Assembly (NCBI RefSeq): GCF_900108955.1
Contig: NZ_FNYA01000005.1
Location: 62,001-126,000, forward strand
DNA length: 64,000 nucleotides
Source: Flavobacterium terrigena
GTDB taxonomy: Bacteria > Bacteroidota > Bacteroidia > Flavobacteriales > Flavobacteriaceae
Reading direction: 5' to 3'
Shown here: positions 7,975 through 18,273 of the stretch, piece after piece
Numbering within the stretch: position 1 is the stretch's first letter
Layout of the letters: every line of letters begins with the position of its first letter
Notes under the pieces: generated by a model
What the model was told of the DNA's origin: nothing
Database searches by the model: none
The model's input: the letters and a program-made list of their open reading frames with translations, nothing else
Translations under genes and position numbers: made by a program

Positions 7975-10845
7975 TTATTTCAATTTCTTTTTGATTTCAA
8001 TTTCGTGGAAACTTTCAATGATATCGTATTCTTTGATATCGTTGTATCCTTTAATTTGCATACCACAATCGTATCCTTTAGAAACTTCTTTTACATCGTC
8101 TTTGAAACGTTTTAAAGCAACTAATTCACCAGTGAAGATAACTACACCTTCTCTAATTAAACGAATTCTGTTGTTACGGATAATTTTACCATCAGTAACC
8201 ATACATCCAGCAATTGTTCCAATTTTAGAAACTTTGAATAACTCTCTAATTTCTGCAGTTCCAGTAATTTCTTCTTTCAATTCTGGAGAAAGCATTCCTT
8301 CCATCGCGTCTTTTAAGTCGTCAATAGCAGCGTAAATAATAGAATAATTACGGATATCAATTTCTTCTTTATCTGCTAATGCTTTAGCATTTCCAGCAGG
8401 ACGAACGTTAAATCCGATAATAATTGCATCTGAAGCAGAAGCTAATAATACGTCAGATTCTGTAATTGCTCCAACCCCTTTATGGATGATATTAATTTGA
8501 ATTTCTTCAGTAGATAATTTAGAGAACGAATCAGATAAAGCTTCAACCGAACCATCCACATCTCCTTTAAGGATAATGTTTAATTCTTTAAATTGTCCTA
8601 AAGCAATACGACGACCAATTTCTGAAAGCGTAATATGCTTTTGCGTACGAACAGATTGCTCACGAGCTAATTGTGCACGTTTTGTAGCAATTTGTTTTGC
8701 TTCTCTTTCGTCTTCGTAAACATTAAATTTATCACCAGCTGTTGGCGCTCCGTCTAAACCTAATACTGATACTGGTGTTGATGGACCTGCTACTTTTATG
8801 TTATTACCTCTTTCATCAAACATAGCACGAATTTTACCATGATTTTTTCCAGCTAACATATAGTCACCGATTTTCAATGTTCCAGCTTGTACTAAGATTG
8901 TAGATACATAACCACGACCTTTGTCTAATTGTGCTTCTACAACGGTTCCTTGAGCCGGTTTATTTGGATTAGCTTTTAGCTCTAAAACTTCCGCTTCTAA
9001 CAATACTTTTTCTAATAATTCTGGAACTCCTTGTCCGAATTTAGCCGAAATATCGTGAGATTGGTATTTTCCACCCCAATCTTCAACAAGTAAATTCATA
9101 CCTGCTAATTGTTCTTTAATCTTTTCTGGATTAGCGTTTGGCTTATCCACTTTATTGATAGCGAAGATCATTGGAACTCCAGCTGCTTGAGCGTGAGAGA
9201 TTGCTTCTTTCGTTTGTGGCATGATGTCATCATCAGCCGCAACAACGATAATAGCAATATCGGTAACTTGAGCACCACGAGCACGCATCGCTGTAAAGGC
9301 TTCGTGACCTGGTGTATCTAAGAAAGCGATTTTTTGACCACCATCTAAAGTTACTCCGTATGCTCCAATGTGTTGTGTAATTCCACCCGATTCTCCAGCA
9401 ATAACGTTTGCTTTACGAATATAATCCAGTAAAGATGTTTTACCGTGATCTACGTGACCCATTACCGTAACAATTGGCGCTCTGAATTCTAATTCTTCGT
9501 CAGTATCTTCAACAATTACAGTATTTTCTTCAATATCTGTAGTGATAAATTGCATTTCGTAACCAAATTCGTCAGCAACAATAGTTAATGTTTCTGCATC
9601 CAAACGTTGGTTCATCGTAACCATGATTCCTAATGACATACATGTTCCGATTACTTTTGTAATTGGCACATCCATCATGATAGCAATTTCACCAACAGTA
9701 ACAAATTCTGTTACTTTTAGGATTTTGCTTTCTAAATCTTGTTGAGCTAAATCGTCATCCGTACGTTGACGGTGTGTATCTCTTTTATCTCTTCTATATT
9801 TTGCCGCTTTAGATTTATTACCTTTTCCTTGTAATCTTTCTAAAGTTTCTTTAATTTGATTTTTTACTTCTTCTTCAGTTGGCTCGACTTTTACAATTGG
9901 AGTTGTTTTGTTGAAACCTGGTTTTTTGAAACCACCTCCGCCTTGTCCGCCTTGGTATGGTTTTTTTACGAAACCACCTTGACCACCGCCTTGTGTGTTT
10001 CCAGTACCTGTACCTCCAGCACCTGGAGTTCCTGGTTTTACGATTCTTTTACGTTTATTTGCTGCAGAACCGGCTGCACCTGGAGTTCCTGGCGTACCTG
10101 GTTTATTTGCAGCACCTGGTGAACCTGGTTTTTTAAACTCTTCTTTCTTTTTCTTAGGTTTGTTAAATTGAGATAAATCAATCGTTTGACCTGTGAAAGT
10201 AGCTCCTGAAAGTTTCGTGTATTGTGTATCTAACTTCACTTCAATTGGAGTTCCGTCAGGATTGAATTGTTGCGCTTGAATTGTAGGCTCCTCTGTTTTT
10301 GCAACTGGAGCTTTTTCTGCTTTTTCAAAAGATTTTTTCTCAGTTTCTGCAGGTTTGTCTGAAGTATTTTCTGCAACTACTGGTTTTTCTTCTTTTGCAA
10401 CAGCATTATTTTCTTGAGCAACAACAGGTTTCTCTTGACCAACTGGAGCTGGTTTTTCAGCTTTAGGTTGTTCTTGTTTTTTAGGATTTAAATCGATTTT
10501 TCCTAAAGTAACAGGAGCAGTAACTACAGCTTTCGCTTTAATTACTTCTTGTCTTTGTCTTTCTTCTTCGGCAAGACGTTTAACTTCAAGTTCTTTTTCG
10601 ATTTCACGTTTTAATGCTTCTTTCTCCTTTTTCTTTTCCTCGCCAACTTCTTTCGAAGCGACTTTGTTTCCCTTATCGGCCGAAAAAATATCGCACAAGA
10701 CGTCGAATTCCACTTGAGAAACTTTTGCATTGGGACTGTGCTCAATGGTGTGACCCTTTTCTTTTAAGGTGTCAACAGCTCTATCTAGTGAAATGTTGAA
10801 TTCTTTTAAAACTTTACTTATTCGTATTACTCTTTCTTCAGACAT
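7975..10845 (-). CDS. infB: translation initiation factor IF-2
   Basis: 956 residues. The N-terminal IF2_N helix region ([18 protein letters not shown]) is followed by a long Lys/Glu- and then Gly/Pro-rich linker (about 60-330), a second IF2_N (about 385-435) and the GTPase domain with G1 [10 protein letters not shown]3 DTPGHEAF and G4 NKVDK. Domains II-IV follow to the C-terminus. IF-2 recruits initiator tRNA to the 30S subunit and promotes subunit joining. The linker has short GTPG and GGQGG runs, normal for a flexible spacer. It is the last gene of rimP-nusA-infB, 54 bp after nusA. Confidence 0.98.
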   Translation of the reverse strand: MSEERVIRISKVLKEFNISLDRAVDTLKEKGHTIEHSPNAKVSQVEFDVLCDIFSADKGNKVASKEVGEEKKKEKEALKREIEKELEVKRLAEEERQRQEVIKAKAVVTAPVTLGKIDLNPKKQEQPKAEKPAPVGQEKPVVAQENNAVAKEEKPVVAENTSDKPAETEKKSFEKAEKAPVAKTEEPTIQAQQFNPDGTPIEVKLDTQYTKLSGATFTGQTIDLSQFNKPKKKKEEFKKPGSPGAANKPGTPGTPGAAGSAANKRKRIVKPGTPGAGGTGTGNTQGGGQGGFVKKPYQGGQGGGGFKKPGFNKTTPIVKVEPTEEEVKNQIKETLERLQGKGNKSKAAKYRRDKRDTHRQRTDDDLAQQDLESKILKVTEFVTVGEIAIMMDVPITKVIGTCMSLGIMVTMNQRLDAETLTIVADEFGYEMQFITTDIEENTVIVEDTDEELEFRAPIVTVMGHVDHGKTSLLDYIRKANVIAGESGGITQHIGAYGVTLDGGQKIAFLDTPGHEAFTAMRARGAQVTDIAIIVVAADDDIMPQTKEAISHAQAAGVPMIFAINKVDKPNANPEKIKEQLAGMNLLVEDWGGKYQSHDISAKFGQGVPELLEKVLLEAEVLELKANPNKPAQGTVVEAQLDKGRGYVSTILVQAGTLKIGDYMLAGKNHGKIRAMFDERGNNIKVAGPSTPVSVLGLDGAPTAGDKFNVYEDEREAKQIATKRAQLAREQSVRTQKHITLSEIGRRIALGQFKELNIILKGDVDGSVEALSDSFSKLSTEEIQINIIHKGVGAITESDVLLASASDAIIIGFNVRPAGNAKALADKEEIDIRNYSIIYAAIDDLKDAMEGMLSPELKEEITGTAEIRELFKVSKIGTIAGCMVTDGKIIRNNRIRLIREGVVIFTGELVALKRFKDDVKEVSKGYDCGMQIKGYNDIKEYDIIESFHEIEIKKKLK

Positions 10846-10899
10846 ATTTGTATTTTGCTTAATTTTCTGTGTGTTGTGATGCTGTTAATATTGTATGAA

Positions 10900-12141
10900 C
10901 TAGCTATCTAATTCTTGTTTTAAAATATTGATTACATCTAAAATGGTTTCTTCTTCTAAATCGGTTCTTTTTACTAAATCAGCTACATCTTGATCAACAA
11001 TACTTCTTGCTGTATCTAAACCGATTTTTTCAAATTCTTCAATAATCCACTCTTCAATTTCATCGCTAAATTCTCTTAATTCTACATCATCTTCTTCTTG
11101 AACAACACCTTCACGAATTACATCTAATTCGTAACCAGTTAATTGACTTGCTAATTTAATGTTTTGTCCGTTTCTACCAATGGCTTTTGAAACTTCTTCA
11201 ATTTTTAAGAAAACTTCTGCTTTTTTATTTTCTTCATCAATTTTTACTGTAGAAACTTTAGCTGGGCTTAAAGCTCTAGTAATAAACAATTGAATGTTTT
11301 GTGTATAATTAATAACGTCGATATTTTCGTTTCCTAATTCACGAACAATTCCGTGAATACGTGAACCTTTCATACCAACACATGCTCCTACTGGATCAAT
11401 TCTGTCATCGTAAGAATCTACGGCAACTTTTGCTTTTTCACCAGGAATACGCACTACTTTTTTAATTGTAATTAAACCATCAAAAACTTCTGGAATTTCT
11501 TGTTCGAATAATTTCTCTAAGAAACTTGGTGCTGTTCTCGACATGATAATTTGAGGTTTGTTACCTTTAAGCTCTACACTTTCGATAATTCCTCTTACGT
11601 TTTCTCCTTTTTTGAAGAAATCGTTTGGTATTTGTTTTTCTTTTGGTAAAATAATTTCATTACCATCATCATCCATTAAAACTACCATTTTAGGTCTAAC
11701 GTGATGTACTTCTGCTGTATAAATATCACCAATTAAATCTTTAAATTGCTTGTAAAGATTTGTATTGTCATGTTCATGAATTTTAGAAATTAAGTTTTGA
11801 CGTAAAGCCAAAATTGCTCTTCTTCCTAAATCAATTAATTTAACTTCTTCAGATACTTCTTCACCGATTTCAAAATCTGGCTCAATTTTTCTTGCTTCTG
11901 TTAAAGTGATTTCTTCATTTTCAAAATCTAAATCTTCATCAGCTACAACCACACGGTTTCTCCAAATTTCCATATCTCCTTTATCAGGATTTATGATAAT
12001 ATCGAAATTGTCATCTGAACCATATTTCTTTTTCAACGCATTTCTAAACACATCTTCCAAAATTGCCATTAAGGTAACTCTGTCGATTAGTTTGTCGTCT
12101 TTAAATTCTGAAAATGAATCTATTAATGCAATATTCTCCAT
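10900..12141 (-). CDS. nusA: transcription termination/antitermination factor NusA (short form)
   Basis: 413 residues. The NusA N-terminal RNAP-binding domain (about 1-130) is followed by S1 (about 135-200; LIGDIYTAEVHHVR) and two KH domains (GACVGMKGSRIHGIVREL and IGRNGQNIKLASQL). It ends with one short acidic helical segment rather than the two long AR repeats of enterobacterial NusA; this short form is normal in Bacteroidota. NusA controls pausing, termination and antitermination. It lies between rimP (15 bp upstream) and infB. Confidence 0.97.
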   Translation of the reverse strand: MENIALIDSFSEFKDDKLIDRVTLMAILEDVFRNALKKKYGSDDNFDIIINPDKGDMEIWRNRVVVADEDLDFENEEITLTEARKIEPDFEIGEEVSEEVKLIDLGRRAILALRQNLISKIHEHDNTNLYKQFKDLIGDIYTAEVHHVRPKMVVLMDDDGNEIILPKEKQIPNDFFKKGENVRGIIESVELKGNKPQIIMSRTAPSFLEKLFEQEIPEVFDGLITIKKVVRIPGEKAKVAVDSYDDRIDPVGACVGMKGSRIHGIVRELGNENIDVINYTQNIQLFITRALSPAKVSTVKIDEENKKAEVFLKIEEVSKAIGRNGQNIKLASQLTGYELDVIREGVVQEEDDVELREFSDEIEEWIIEEFEKIGLDTARSIVDQDVADLVKRTDLEEETILDVINILKQELDS

Positions 12142-12156
12142 GTTATGCTTTATTTT

Positions 12157-12624
12157 TTAAAATGATATTATTACTACTGCTTCTTTTATATCTGTATAAG
12201 AAATCTTTAAAGTTTTCTCTACTGTAACTTTTCCTTTTCCGATTTCTTTAGGTTCTCTCGCATTCCAAGTTAAGGTTGCGCCATCCTCATCTGCTTCAGT
12301 TAAAGTTCCTTCAAAATCCCCTTGAGAAATTGTTTTTACCTTTAACGTTCTACCAATGTTTTTCTTGTATTGTCTTACCAATTTTAACGGTGTAGACAAA
12401 CCTGCCGAAGCCACTTCAATAGAAAATTCTACTTCTTCTCCTTCTAATCCGTTGTCTAAAAACTTGTTCACGTTAATGCAATCTTGCAAATTAACACCTG
12501 AATCTCCATCTAAAACAACAGATATCTTATTTGTTTCTGAGAAATCTAAATCTATCAAAAACAATTGTGGGTTTTCTTCTAATGCCTTGCCAAGCAAGTC
12601 TTTTACTTTTTCTTTAAATGTCAT
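12157..12624 (-). CDS. rimP: ribosome maturation factor RimP
   Basis: 155 residues from ATG at 12624. An upstream in-frame GTG at 12642 would add MPLFIK but lies inside a GC-rich hairpin, so I reject it. The N-terminal domain holds LIDLDFSETNKISVVLDGDSG and CINVNKFLDN; the C-terminal SH3-like domain starts near VASAGLSTPLK. RimP assists maturation of the 30S subunit. It is the first gene of the rimP-nusA-infB operon. A -7 box TATATTTG (12693-12686, minus) predicts a leader of about 55 nt that is mostly the terminator-like hairpin at 12636-12656. Confidence 0.93.
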   Translation of the reverse strand: MTFKEKVKDLLGKALEENPQLFLIDLDFSETNKISVVLDGDSGVNLQDCINVNKFLDNGLEGEEVEFSIEVASAGLSTPLKLVRQYKKNIGRTLKVKTISQGDFEGTLTEADEDGATLTWNAREPKEIGKGKVTVEKTLKISYTDIKEAVVIISF

Positions 12625-12629
12625 CTTTA

Positions 12630-12656
12630 TAAAAAGAGGCACGCAATGCGTGCCTC
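12630..12656 (-). promoter_or_regulatory. terminator-like hairpin in the rimP leader (candidate attenuator)
   Basis: On the minus strand the sequence GAGGCACGCA-T-TGCGTGCCTC (12656-12636) forms perfect 10-base arms and is followed directly by TTTTT and then TATAAAAATG, the rimP start. GC-rich stem plus T-tract equals an intrinsic terminator placed between promoter and first codon of an operon that encodes the termination factor NusA. It could also be a dispersed palindrome that happens to sit here. Confidence 0.6.
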
Positions 12657-12769
12657 ATTATTTGGTTCATTACGAAATAACTGCGCAAATATACAACATT
12701 TTTTTTGAAATGTACAAATATTTCATTTTTCAAAAAAAGTTCAACAATTCCAAAATAATTTTGTAATTT

Positions 12770-12777
12770 TATATTTG
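12770..12777 (+). promoter_or_regulatory. -7 promoter element for the universal stress protein gene
   Basis: TATATTTG matches the Bacteroidota TAnnTTTG box exactly, 29 bp before the ATG of the usp gene. A matching box on the other strand (12693-12686) serves rimP, so 12625-12806 is a divergent promoter region. Confidence 0.65.
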
Positions 12778-12806
12778 TTAACAAACCGTAATTAAATTTA
12801 AACACA

Positions 12807-13631
12807 ATGAAAACAATTTTAGTACCTACCGACTTTTCTAAACATGCCGAAAATGCTCTAAAAGTAGCCGCACAGATTGCCAAAAAAAATGATGGCGAAA
12901 TTATATTATTACACATGTTAGAATTATCTACATCTGGAAATGATGCACTTCACACATCACATGATATTCCCGAATTAATGTTTTTTAAAAACAGTGCATT
13001 AGAAAAATTAGAAGAATTGGAGAATGCTAGTTTTTTAGACGATGTAAAAGTTTCAAGTTTAGTACAATTCAACAAGGCTTTTGACGGAATTATGGATAAT
13101 GCAAAAAAACATAATGTAGATTTAGTTGTTATGGGTTCTCATGGCGCTAGTGGTTTCCACGAAATGTTTGTAGGTTCTAATGCAGAAAAAGTTGCTAGAA
13201 ATTCTGAAATTCCAGTATTAGTAATCAAAAAAGAAGAAGAAGACTTCAAAGTAGACAAACTTACATTCGCGTCTGATTTTTCTAAAGAAATTAAAAAACC
13301 ATTTGAAAAAGTAGTTGAATTTGCAAAAAGCTTTGGTTCTCATATCAACTTATTACATGTGATAACACCAAATAATTTTAGCACAACAAGAGCTGCTGAA
13401 GAAAAAGTTAAAAGTTTTATTGAAGAATTCCATTTTTCAGACTACTCAACTCATATTTACAATGACATTAATGTAGAAAAAGGAATTTTACATTTTGCCA
13501 AAGATTCAAATACTGACATTATTGGAGTTTGTACTCATGGTAGAAAAGGTTTATCTCACTTTTTAAACGGAAGTATTTCTGAAGATTTAGTAAATCATGC
13601 AAAAAGACCGGTTGTAGCTTTTAAAATATAA
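12807..13631 (+). CDS. tandem universal stress protein (UspA family)
   Basis: 274 residues with two Usp domains. Domain 1 (1-142) starts KTILVPTDFSKHAENALK and carries the ATP-binding pattern MGSHGASGFHEMFVGSNAEK. Domain 2 (about 150-274) starts LTFASDFS and carries CTHGRKGLSHFLNGSISEDL, where the first Gly of the GxHG motif is replaced by Cys-Thr. Such cytosolic proteins respond to starvation and other stresses, and the nucleotide is bound by the first domain at least. It is a single-gene transcript with its own promoter and terminator (13651-13687). Confidence 0.93.
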   Translation: MKTILVPTDFSKHAENALKVAAQIAKKNDGEIILLHMLELSTSGNDALHTSHDIPELMFFKNSALEKLEELENASFLDDVKVSSLVQFNKAFDGIMDNAKKHNVDLVVMGSHGASGFHEMFVGSNAEKVARNSEIPVLVIKKEEEDFKVDKLTFASDFSKEIKKPFEKVVEFAKSFGSHINLLHVITPNNFSTTRAAEEKVKSFIEEFHFSDYSTHIYNDINVEKGILHFAKDSNTDIIGVCTHGRKGLSHFLNGSISEDLVNHAKRPVVAFKI

Positions 13632-13650
13632 GCTCAACATAATAGAAATA

Positions 13651-13687
13651 AAAATCCCGTTCCGAATTAATCAGAACGGGATTTTTT
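13651..13687 (+). terminator. rho-independent terminator after the usp gene
   Basis: 12-bp stem AAAATCCCGTTC with GAACGGGATTTT and an 11-nt loop, then a T-tract. Confidence 0.9.
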
Positions 13688-13716
13688 ATACAAGAAATCT
13701 AAACTTTATAAAAATA

Positions 13717-13748
13717 AAAAATCCCGCTTTTTTCAAAGCGGGATTTTT
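13717..13748 (-). terminator. rho-independent terminator after tRNA-Gln
   Basis: 14-bp perfect stem (AAAAATCCCGCTTT with AAAGCGGGATTTTT) and a 4-nt loop TTTC. It lies 2 bp from the 3' end of the minus-strand tRNA. Confidence 0.88.
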
Positions 13749-13749
13749 G

Positions 13750-13820
13750 TTGGTCCACAAGGACTCGAACCTTGAATGACTGCACCAAAAACAGTAGTGT
13801 TACCATTACACCATGGACCA
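13750..13820 (-). tRNA. tRNA-Gln (anticodon UUG)
   Basis: 71-nt cloverleaf on the minus strand. The acceptor TGGTCCA pairs with TGGACCA, D-arm GTGT/ACAC has loop AATGGTAA, anticodon stem ACTGT/GCAGT closes the loop TTTTGGT (anticodon TTG), and T-arm CAAGG/CCTTG has loop TTCGAGT. The discriminator base is A and no CCA is encoded. A terminator follows at once. Confidence 0.96.
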
Positions 13821-13960
13821 ATTATTTTGTAATTGCGAGTGCAAATGTAATATATATTTTTTTTCCTGCAAACATTTCTACAAAAATTTTTAAGAAAAAT
13901 TTAATTGGTAATCTCTTCAATAAATAGTTTCTTTGTAATCTAAATTAATTTAGCATAAAT

Positions 13961-16900
13961 ATGACTTCATTTAATTACAGCAAATGGAATACCTACACAG
14001 GTTGGTTTGCTTTTATAATTGCATTAGTTACTTACACTTTAACAGTTGAGCCTACAATGAGTTTTTGGGATTGTGGTGAATATATTGCTACTGCCGCAAA
14101 ACTAGAAGTTGGTCACCCACCAGGAGCACCTTTATACCAAATGATGGGTGCGTTTTTCGCAATGTTTGCAACAGACAATACACAAATCGCATTAATGATT
14201 AACATGATGTCGGTTTTTTCTAGTGCGTTTACAATTCTGTTTATGTACTGGTCACTTTCTAAAATTATTAGAAAAGTGGTAAAAGCAACTTCTGAATGGA
14301 ATGACGAAACTTCAAAACTTACTTTAGGCGCTTCATTAGTAGCAGCTTTATCCTATACTTTTACAGATAGTTTTTGGTTTAATGCCGTAGAAGCTGAAGT
14401 ATATTCAATGGCTTCTCTATTTATTGCTTTATTATTTTGGCTTGGATTAAAATGGGAAGAAGAACTAGAAACGGAAAGAGGAAACAAATGGTTAATCTTA
14501 ATTTCTTTGGTAATTGGACTTTCATTTGGAGTACACTTTATGGCATTGTTAACCTTGCCTTCAATTGGAATGTTATACTTTTTCAAAAAGCAAAAAAATG
14601 TAACTACTAAAAATTTCATTATTGCCAATGTAGTAATTCTGGCAATTTTAATGTTCATTTTTAAATTTTTACTTCCATACACTTTATCATTTTTCGCGAA
14701 AACGGAAATTTTCGCAGTTAACTCAATGGGATTGCCTTTTAATTCAGGAACTATCATTGCATTTATATTAATTGTTACTGGATTTTATTTCGGATTATCA
14801 TACACTAAGAAAAAAGGTTTAGTAGAGTATAACACCTTATTATTGTGCGTGTTATTTATTTTAATTGGATTTTCAACTTGGATCATGTTACCAGTTAGAG
14901 CCAATTCTAACATTAACATTAACGAAAACAAACCAAGTGATGCTGCCGAGGTTTTAGCATACTACAACAGAGAGCAATACGGTGAAACGAAATTATTCTA
15001 TGGTCCGCAATTTTCAAATGTTTATGCTGGTGCAGATGAAGAAGATCCGTATTCTGATGACAAACCAAACTACGAAAGAGACGAAAAAACAGGTAAATAT
15101 ATAATTACAAATAACTATAAAGACGCCAATCATAATCCGAACTCGAAACACAATGCTTTCTTACCAAGACTTTGGAGTGAAGAACACGCAAAAAACTACA
15201 TGACTTTTACAAAGCCATTAGAATTCAGCATTAATCACGATGCTTTTTATGATGAAGAAACAGGTGAAACAAATGAAGATAAATTAGGACAATTTACAGA
15301 AATTGTTTCCGATTTCAGAAGTCAATTTGCTTCAAACAAATTAGGATTAGACGAATATGAAGAATTCTTAAAAACATATGGCGATTATTTAACTATTGAA
15401 AAACCTTCGTTTTCAGACAACATGAAATTCATGTTTGAATATCAGTTTGGCTACATGTATTTCCGTTATTTAATGTGGAATTTCGTTGGAAGACAAAATG
15501 ATTTACAAGGAAATTATGAAAGTTTAGAAGGAAACTGGTTAAGCGGAATTGGTTTTATTGATAATTTACACTTAGACAATCAGAGTGAATTATCTACCGA
15601 CATGAAAAACAATAAAGGTAGAAACACGTATTTCTTTTTACCTTTTATTTTAGCTGTTATCGGAATGGTGTATCACGCTAAAAAAGAATGGAAATCGTTT
15701 TATGTTTTATTACTACTGTTTTTATTCACTGGTTTAGTCTTAAAAGTTTATCTTAACGAAAGACCTTTTGAACCAAGAGAAAGAGATTATGCTTTAGTTG
15801 GTTCATTCTATATTTTTGCGATGTGGATTGGTGTTGGAATTTATGCCATTTATCAATATATTTTAAAATATGTAAATCCGAAAGTGGCCTTACCAGTCGT
15901 TTTGGCAACAACGTTATTGGCTTCGCCAGTCGTTTTAGCTTCTCAAAACTGGGATGACCATGACAGAAGCTGTAAACATACAGCAGTTGCTATGGCAAGA
16001 GCATATTTAGATTCTTGTGAACCGAATGCGATTTTATTTACTATTGGTGATAATGACACCTTCCCAATGTGGTATTTACAAGAAATTGAAGGTTATAGAA
16101 CCGATGTTAGAATTGTAAACACGAGTTTATTGGCTACAGATTGGTATATTGATGAAATGAAGGTGAAATCGAACAAATCTGATGCATTGCCAATTTCATT
16201 TACTCACGATCAATATGTGGGTGACAAGAGAAATTATTGCTTATTTGACGAAAGAACAACAGATACATTAGATTTAGGTTTAACGTTAGATTTCTTAAAA
16301 GACGATCGTTCTAAAAGAGAAATGAAAAACGGTCAATTTGTACATTTTTACCCAAGTGAGCATTTGAAAATTAAAGTTGACAAACAAAATATTATCAAAA
16401 ATAAAGTCGTTTCTCCGAAATATTACGATTCTATTGTGCCACAAATAAATTTAAAATTAAAAGGTGGTGCGATTTATAAAAACAGAATATTAATGTTAGA
16501 TATTTTTAACGAAAACAACTGGAAAAGACCAATTTACTTTTCTCCAGGAAGTTTTGGATCTGACGATTATATTTGGATGAAAGAATACCTTCAATTAGAC
16601 GGAATGGTTTATAAATTGGTCCCAATTAGAACCAAATTACAAGAAGGAAACTCTTATGATATGGGCTATATTGACACAGACAAAATGTACAATATTATCA
16701 ACAAATGGACTTGGGGTAACGCAGGAAGCGATAAAATTTATCACGATCCAGAAACGCGTAAAAATGCTTTATCATACAGAAACAATCTTTCTCGTTTAAT
16801 GACGGCATTAATTGAAGAAAAGAAATTTGACAAAGCGGAAAAAGTGATTCAAATTGCTATGAAAAACATGCCAATTGATTACTTTGAATATTACACTACA

Positions 16901-17188
16901 GTAAATCCATTTGCAGAAGGATATTATAAAATTGGTAAACCAGCTGAAGCAAGAAAAATAATAACTCAGCTGATTAAAAAACACCAAGAAAAAATTACAT
17001 TCTTTGATTCACAATCTGAAAAACAAAAAGCGTTTTACGGAAGAGAAATTAATGACGAAATTAAAAGATACTATATGCTGATGCTAATTGCAGAGGAAAA
17101 TAACGATTTAGAATTTTACAATCAACAAATTATTAAATTCAAAAATTATAATAAGATGATGGGTGATTATGGAATCAGTATCGAATAA
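13961..17188 (+). CDS. DUF2723 polytopic membrane protein (GT-C glycosyltransferase-like)
   Basis: 1075 residues. The N-terminus has TVEPTMSFWDCGEYIATAAK and VGHPPGAPLYQM, the signature of DUF2723, a Bacteroidota family related to eukaryotic TMEM260 and to GT-C protein O-mannosyltransferases. The acidic pair in WDCGEY fits the catalytic position of the first external loop. Roughly ten hydrophobic segments fill residues 15-320 and 550-660. A soluble C-terminal half (from about 680) ends in a helical TPR-like tail. Protein O-mannosylation or another lipid-linked sugar transfer is inferred from the superfamily. It is monocistronic with a terminator at 17210. Confidence 0.88.
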   Translation: MTSFNYSKWNTYTGWFAFIIALVTYTLTVEPTMSFWDCGEYIATAAKLEVGHPPGAPLYQMMGAFFAMFATDNTQIALMINMMSVFSSAFTILFMYWSLSKIIRKVVKATSEWNDETSKLTLGASLVAALSYTFTDSFWFNAVEAEVYSMASLFIALLFWLGLKWEEELETERGNKWLILISLVIGLSFGVHFMALLTLPSIGMLYFFKKQKNVTTKNFIIANVVILAILMFIFKFLLPYTLSFFAKTEIFAVNSMGLPFNSGTIIAFILIVTGFYFGLSYTKKKGLVEYNTLLLCVLFILIGFSTWIMLPVRANSNININENKPSDAAEVLAYYNREQYGETKLFYGPQFSNVYAGADEEDPYSDDKPNYERDEKTGKYIITNNYKDANHNPNSKHNAFLPRLWSEEHAKNYMTFTKPLEFSINHDAFYDEETGETNEDKLGQFTEIVSDFRSQFASNKLGLDEYEEFLKTYGDYLTIEKPSFSDNMKFMFEYQFGYMYFRYLMWNFVGRQNDLQGNYESLEGNWLSGIGFIDNLHLDNQSELSTDMKNNKGRNTYFFLPFILAVIGMVYHAKKEWKSFYVLLLLFLFTGLVLKVYLNERPFEPRERDYALVGSFYIFAMWIGVGIYAIYQYILKYVNPKVALPVVLATTLLASPVVLASQNWDDHDRSCKHTAVAMARAYLDSCEPNAILFTIGDNDTFPMWYLQEIEGYRTDVRIVNTSLLATDWYIDEMKVKSNKSDALPISFTHDQYVGDKRNYCLFDERTTDTLDLGLTLDFLKDDRSKREMKNGQFVHFYPSEHLKIKVDKQNIIKNKVVSPKYYDSIVPQINLKLKGGAIYKNRILMLDIFNENNWKRPIYFSPGSFGSDDYIWMKEYLQLDGMVYKLVPIRTKLQEGNSYDMGYIDTDKMYNIINKWTWGNAGSDKIYHDPETRKNALSYRNNLSRLMTALIEEKKFDKAEKVIQIAMKNMPIDYFEYYTTVNPFAEGYYKIGKPAEARKIITQLIKKHQEKITFFDSQSEKQKAFYGREINDEIKRYYMLMLIAEENNDLEFYNQQIIKFKNYNKMMGDYGISIE

Positions 17189-17209
17189 AAAATAATAAAA
17201 ACAAACACT

Positions 17210-17238
17210 AAAGCCATTCATTTGAATGGCTTTTTTTA
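17210..17238 (+). terminator. rho-independent terminator after the DUF2723 gene
   Basis: 10-bp stem AAAGCCATTC with GAATGGCTTT, 4-nt loop, then a T-tract. Confidence 0.88.
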
Positions 17239-17379
17239 TTTAATTTCACTTTGAAAACAGAATACAATTCTAATTCAACTAGTCTCTAAAGTAGCAATTT
17301 TACAATTTGTTATCATAATTCTATAACAAAGCAAAATAGTTTAAATTTTACCTTTGAATACATTTCAAAATTTAAAATC

Positions 17380-17574
17380 ATGAACATTAAAAGACTCTTT
17401 GGGGCATTATTAACAATTCTAGGAGTTGTTGGCCTAATTTATACCGCATTTGTATTTACTGATACTTCTGGAAGCGAACGCGATATTAAATCCTTAATTA
17501 TATATGGTATTTTAGGAATCGTATTTTTTATGGCTGGTATTGGACTCGTAAAAACCACAAAAGACGAATCTTAA
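17380..17574 (+). CDS. small two-helix inner-membrane protein
   Basis: 64 residues. Two hydrophobic helices (about 5-27, LFGALLTILGVVGLIYTAF; and 38-57, SLIIYGILGIVFFMAGIGLV) flank a short polar loop, with a lysine/acid-rich tail. No family that I can name with certainty. Position is 69 bp before the polysaccharide deacetylase gene on the same strand. Length, clean start and A-rich upstream region support a real gene. Confidence 0.75.
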   Translation: MNIKRLFGALLTILGVVGLIYTAFVFTDTSGSERDIKSLIIYGILGIVFFMAGIGLVKTTKDES

Positions 17575-17643
17575 GATTAATTGAAAATAAAAAACTACTT
17601 AAGACGATAAGGAACTCAAAACTTTATTACTTTTGGGTGATAA

Positions 17644-18273
17644 ATGACAAAGGTTCCTAAAATACTAAAACTCCTATTTTTCAATCAGGTTTGGAACATT
17701 CCGAATACTGACAATACTATTTATTTAACTTTTGACGATGGACCAACGCCTGAAATCACAGAAAAAGTTTTAGAAATTCTAGAAAAACATCAAATTAAAG
17801 CTACATTTTTCTGTATTGGAGATAACGTAAGGAAATATCCAGAAATCGTACAGAAAATCATTTCTAAGCATCATTCTGTAGGCAACCACACCTATAGCCA
17901 TTTAAAAGGTTGGAAAACAAATACAAAAACGTACATAAGCAATACTCAAGCTTGTGAAATCAAACTGAACTCGTTATTTAAAATTCGAAATTCGAAGTTA
18001 TTTCGTCCGCCTTATGGCAAAATTACGCCTTGGCAATCTTATAAATTACGAAAACTGGGCTATAAAATAATTATGTGGGATGTGTTGAGTAAAGATTATG
18101 ACATCAATCTTTCTCCAGAAACCTGCTATGAAAATGTAGTTTACAATGTTACTTCAGGAAGTATTGTTGTGTTTCACGATAGCGTTAAAGCACAAAAAAA
18201 CATACTCAATAGTTTAGAAAAAACTATTGAAACTTTAAAAAGTAAAGGGTTTAATTTTGAAAAAATCGCCTAA
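17644..18273 (+). CDS. polysaccharide deacetylase family protein (NodB domain)
   Basis: 209 residues and essentially one NodB homology domain. Motif 1 is LTFDDGPTPE with the catalytic Asp and the metal-binding Asp, motif 2 is HSVGNHTYSH with the metal-binding histidines, motif 3 is RPPYGK, and later come MWDVLSKDYD and VVFHDS. All metal ligands are present, so an active N- or O-deacetylase of a cell-wall or capsular sugar is likely. No clear signal peptide, only a short hydrophobic start. Its end overlaps the convergent thioredoxin-like gene by 4 bp. Confidence 0.9.
   Translation: MTKVPKILKLLFFNQVWNIPNTDNTIYLTFDDGPTPEITEKVLEILEKHQIKATFFCIGDNVRKYPEIVQKIISKHHSVGNHTYSHLKGWKTNTKTYISNTQACEIKLNSLFKIRNSKLFRPPYGKITPWQSYKLRKLGYKIIMWDVLSKDYDINLSPETCYENVVYNVTSGSIVVFHDSVKAQKNILNSLEKTIETLKSKGFNFEKIA

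Noticed and set aside
9930..10170. Gly/Pro repeat stretch in infB as a collagen-like insertion
   Set aside because: Low-complexity linkers between the IF2_N and GTPase regions are normal in IF-2 of Bacteroidota.
12625..12642. GTG start of rimP at 12642
   Set aside because: It lies inside a strong hairpin and adds residues absent from the family; the ATG at 12624 gives the normal N-terminus.
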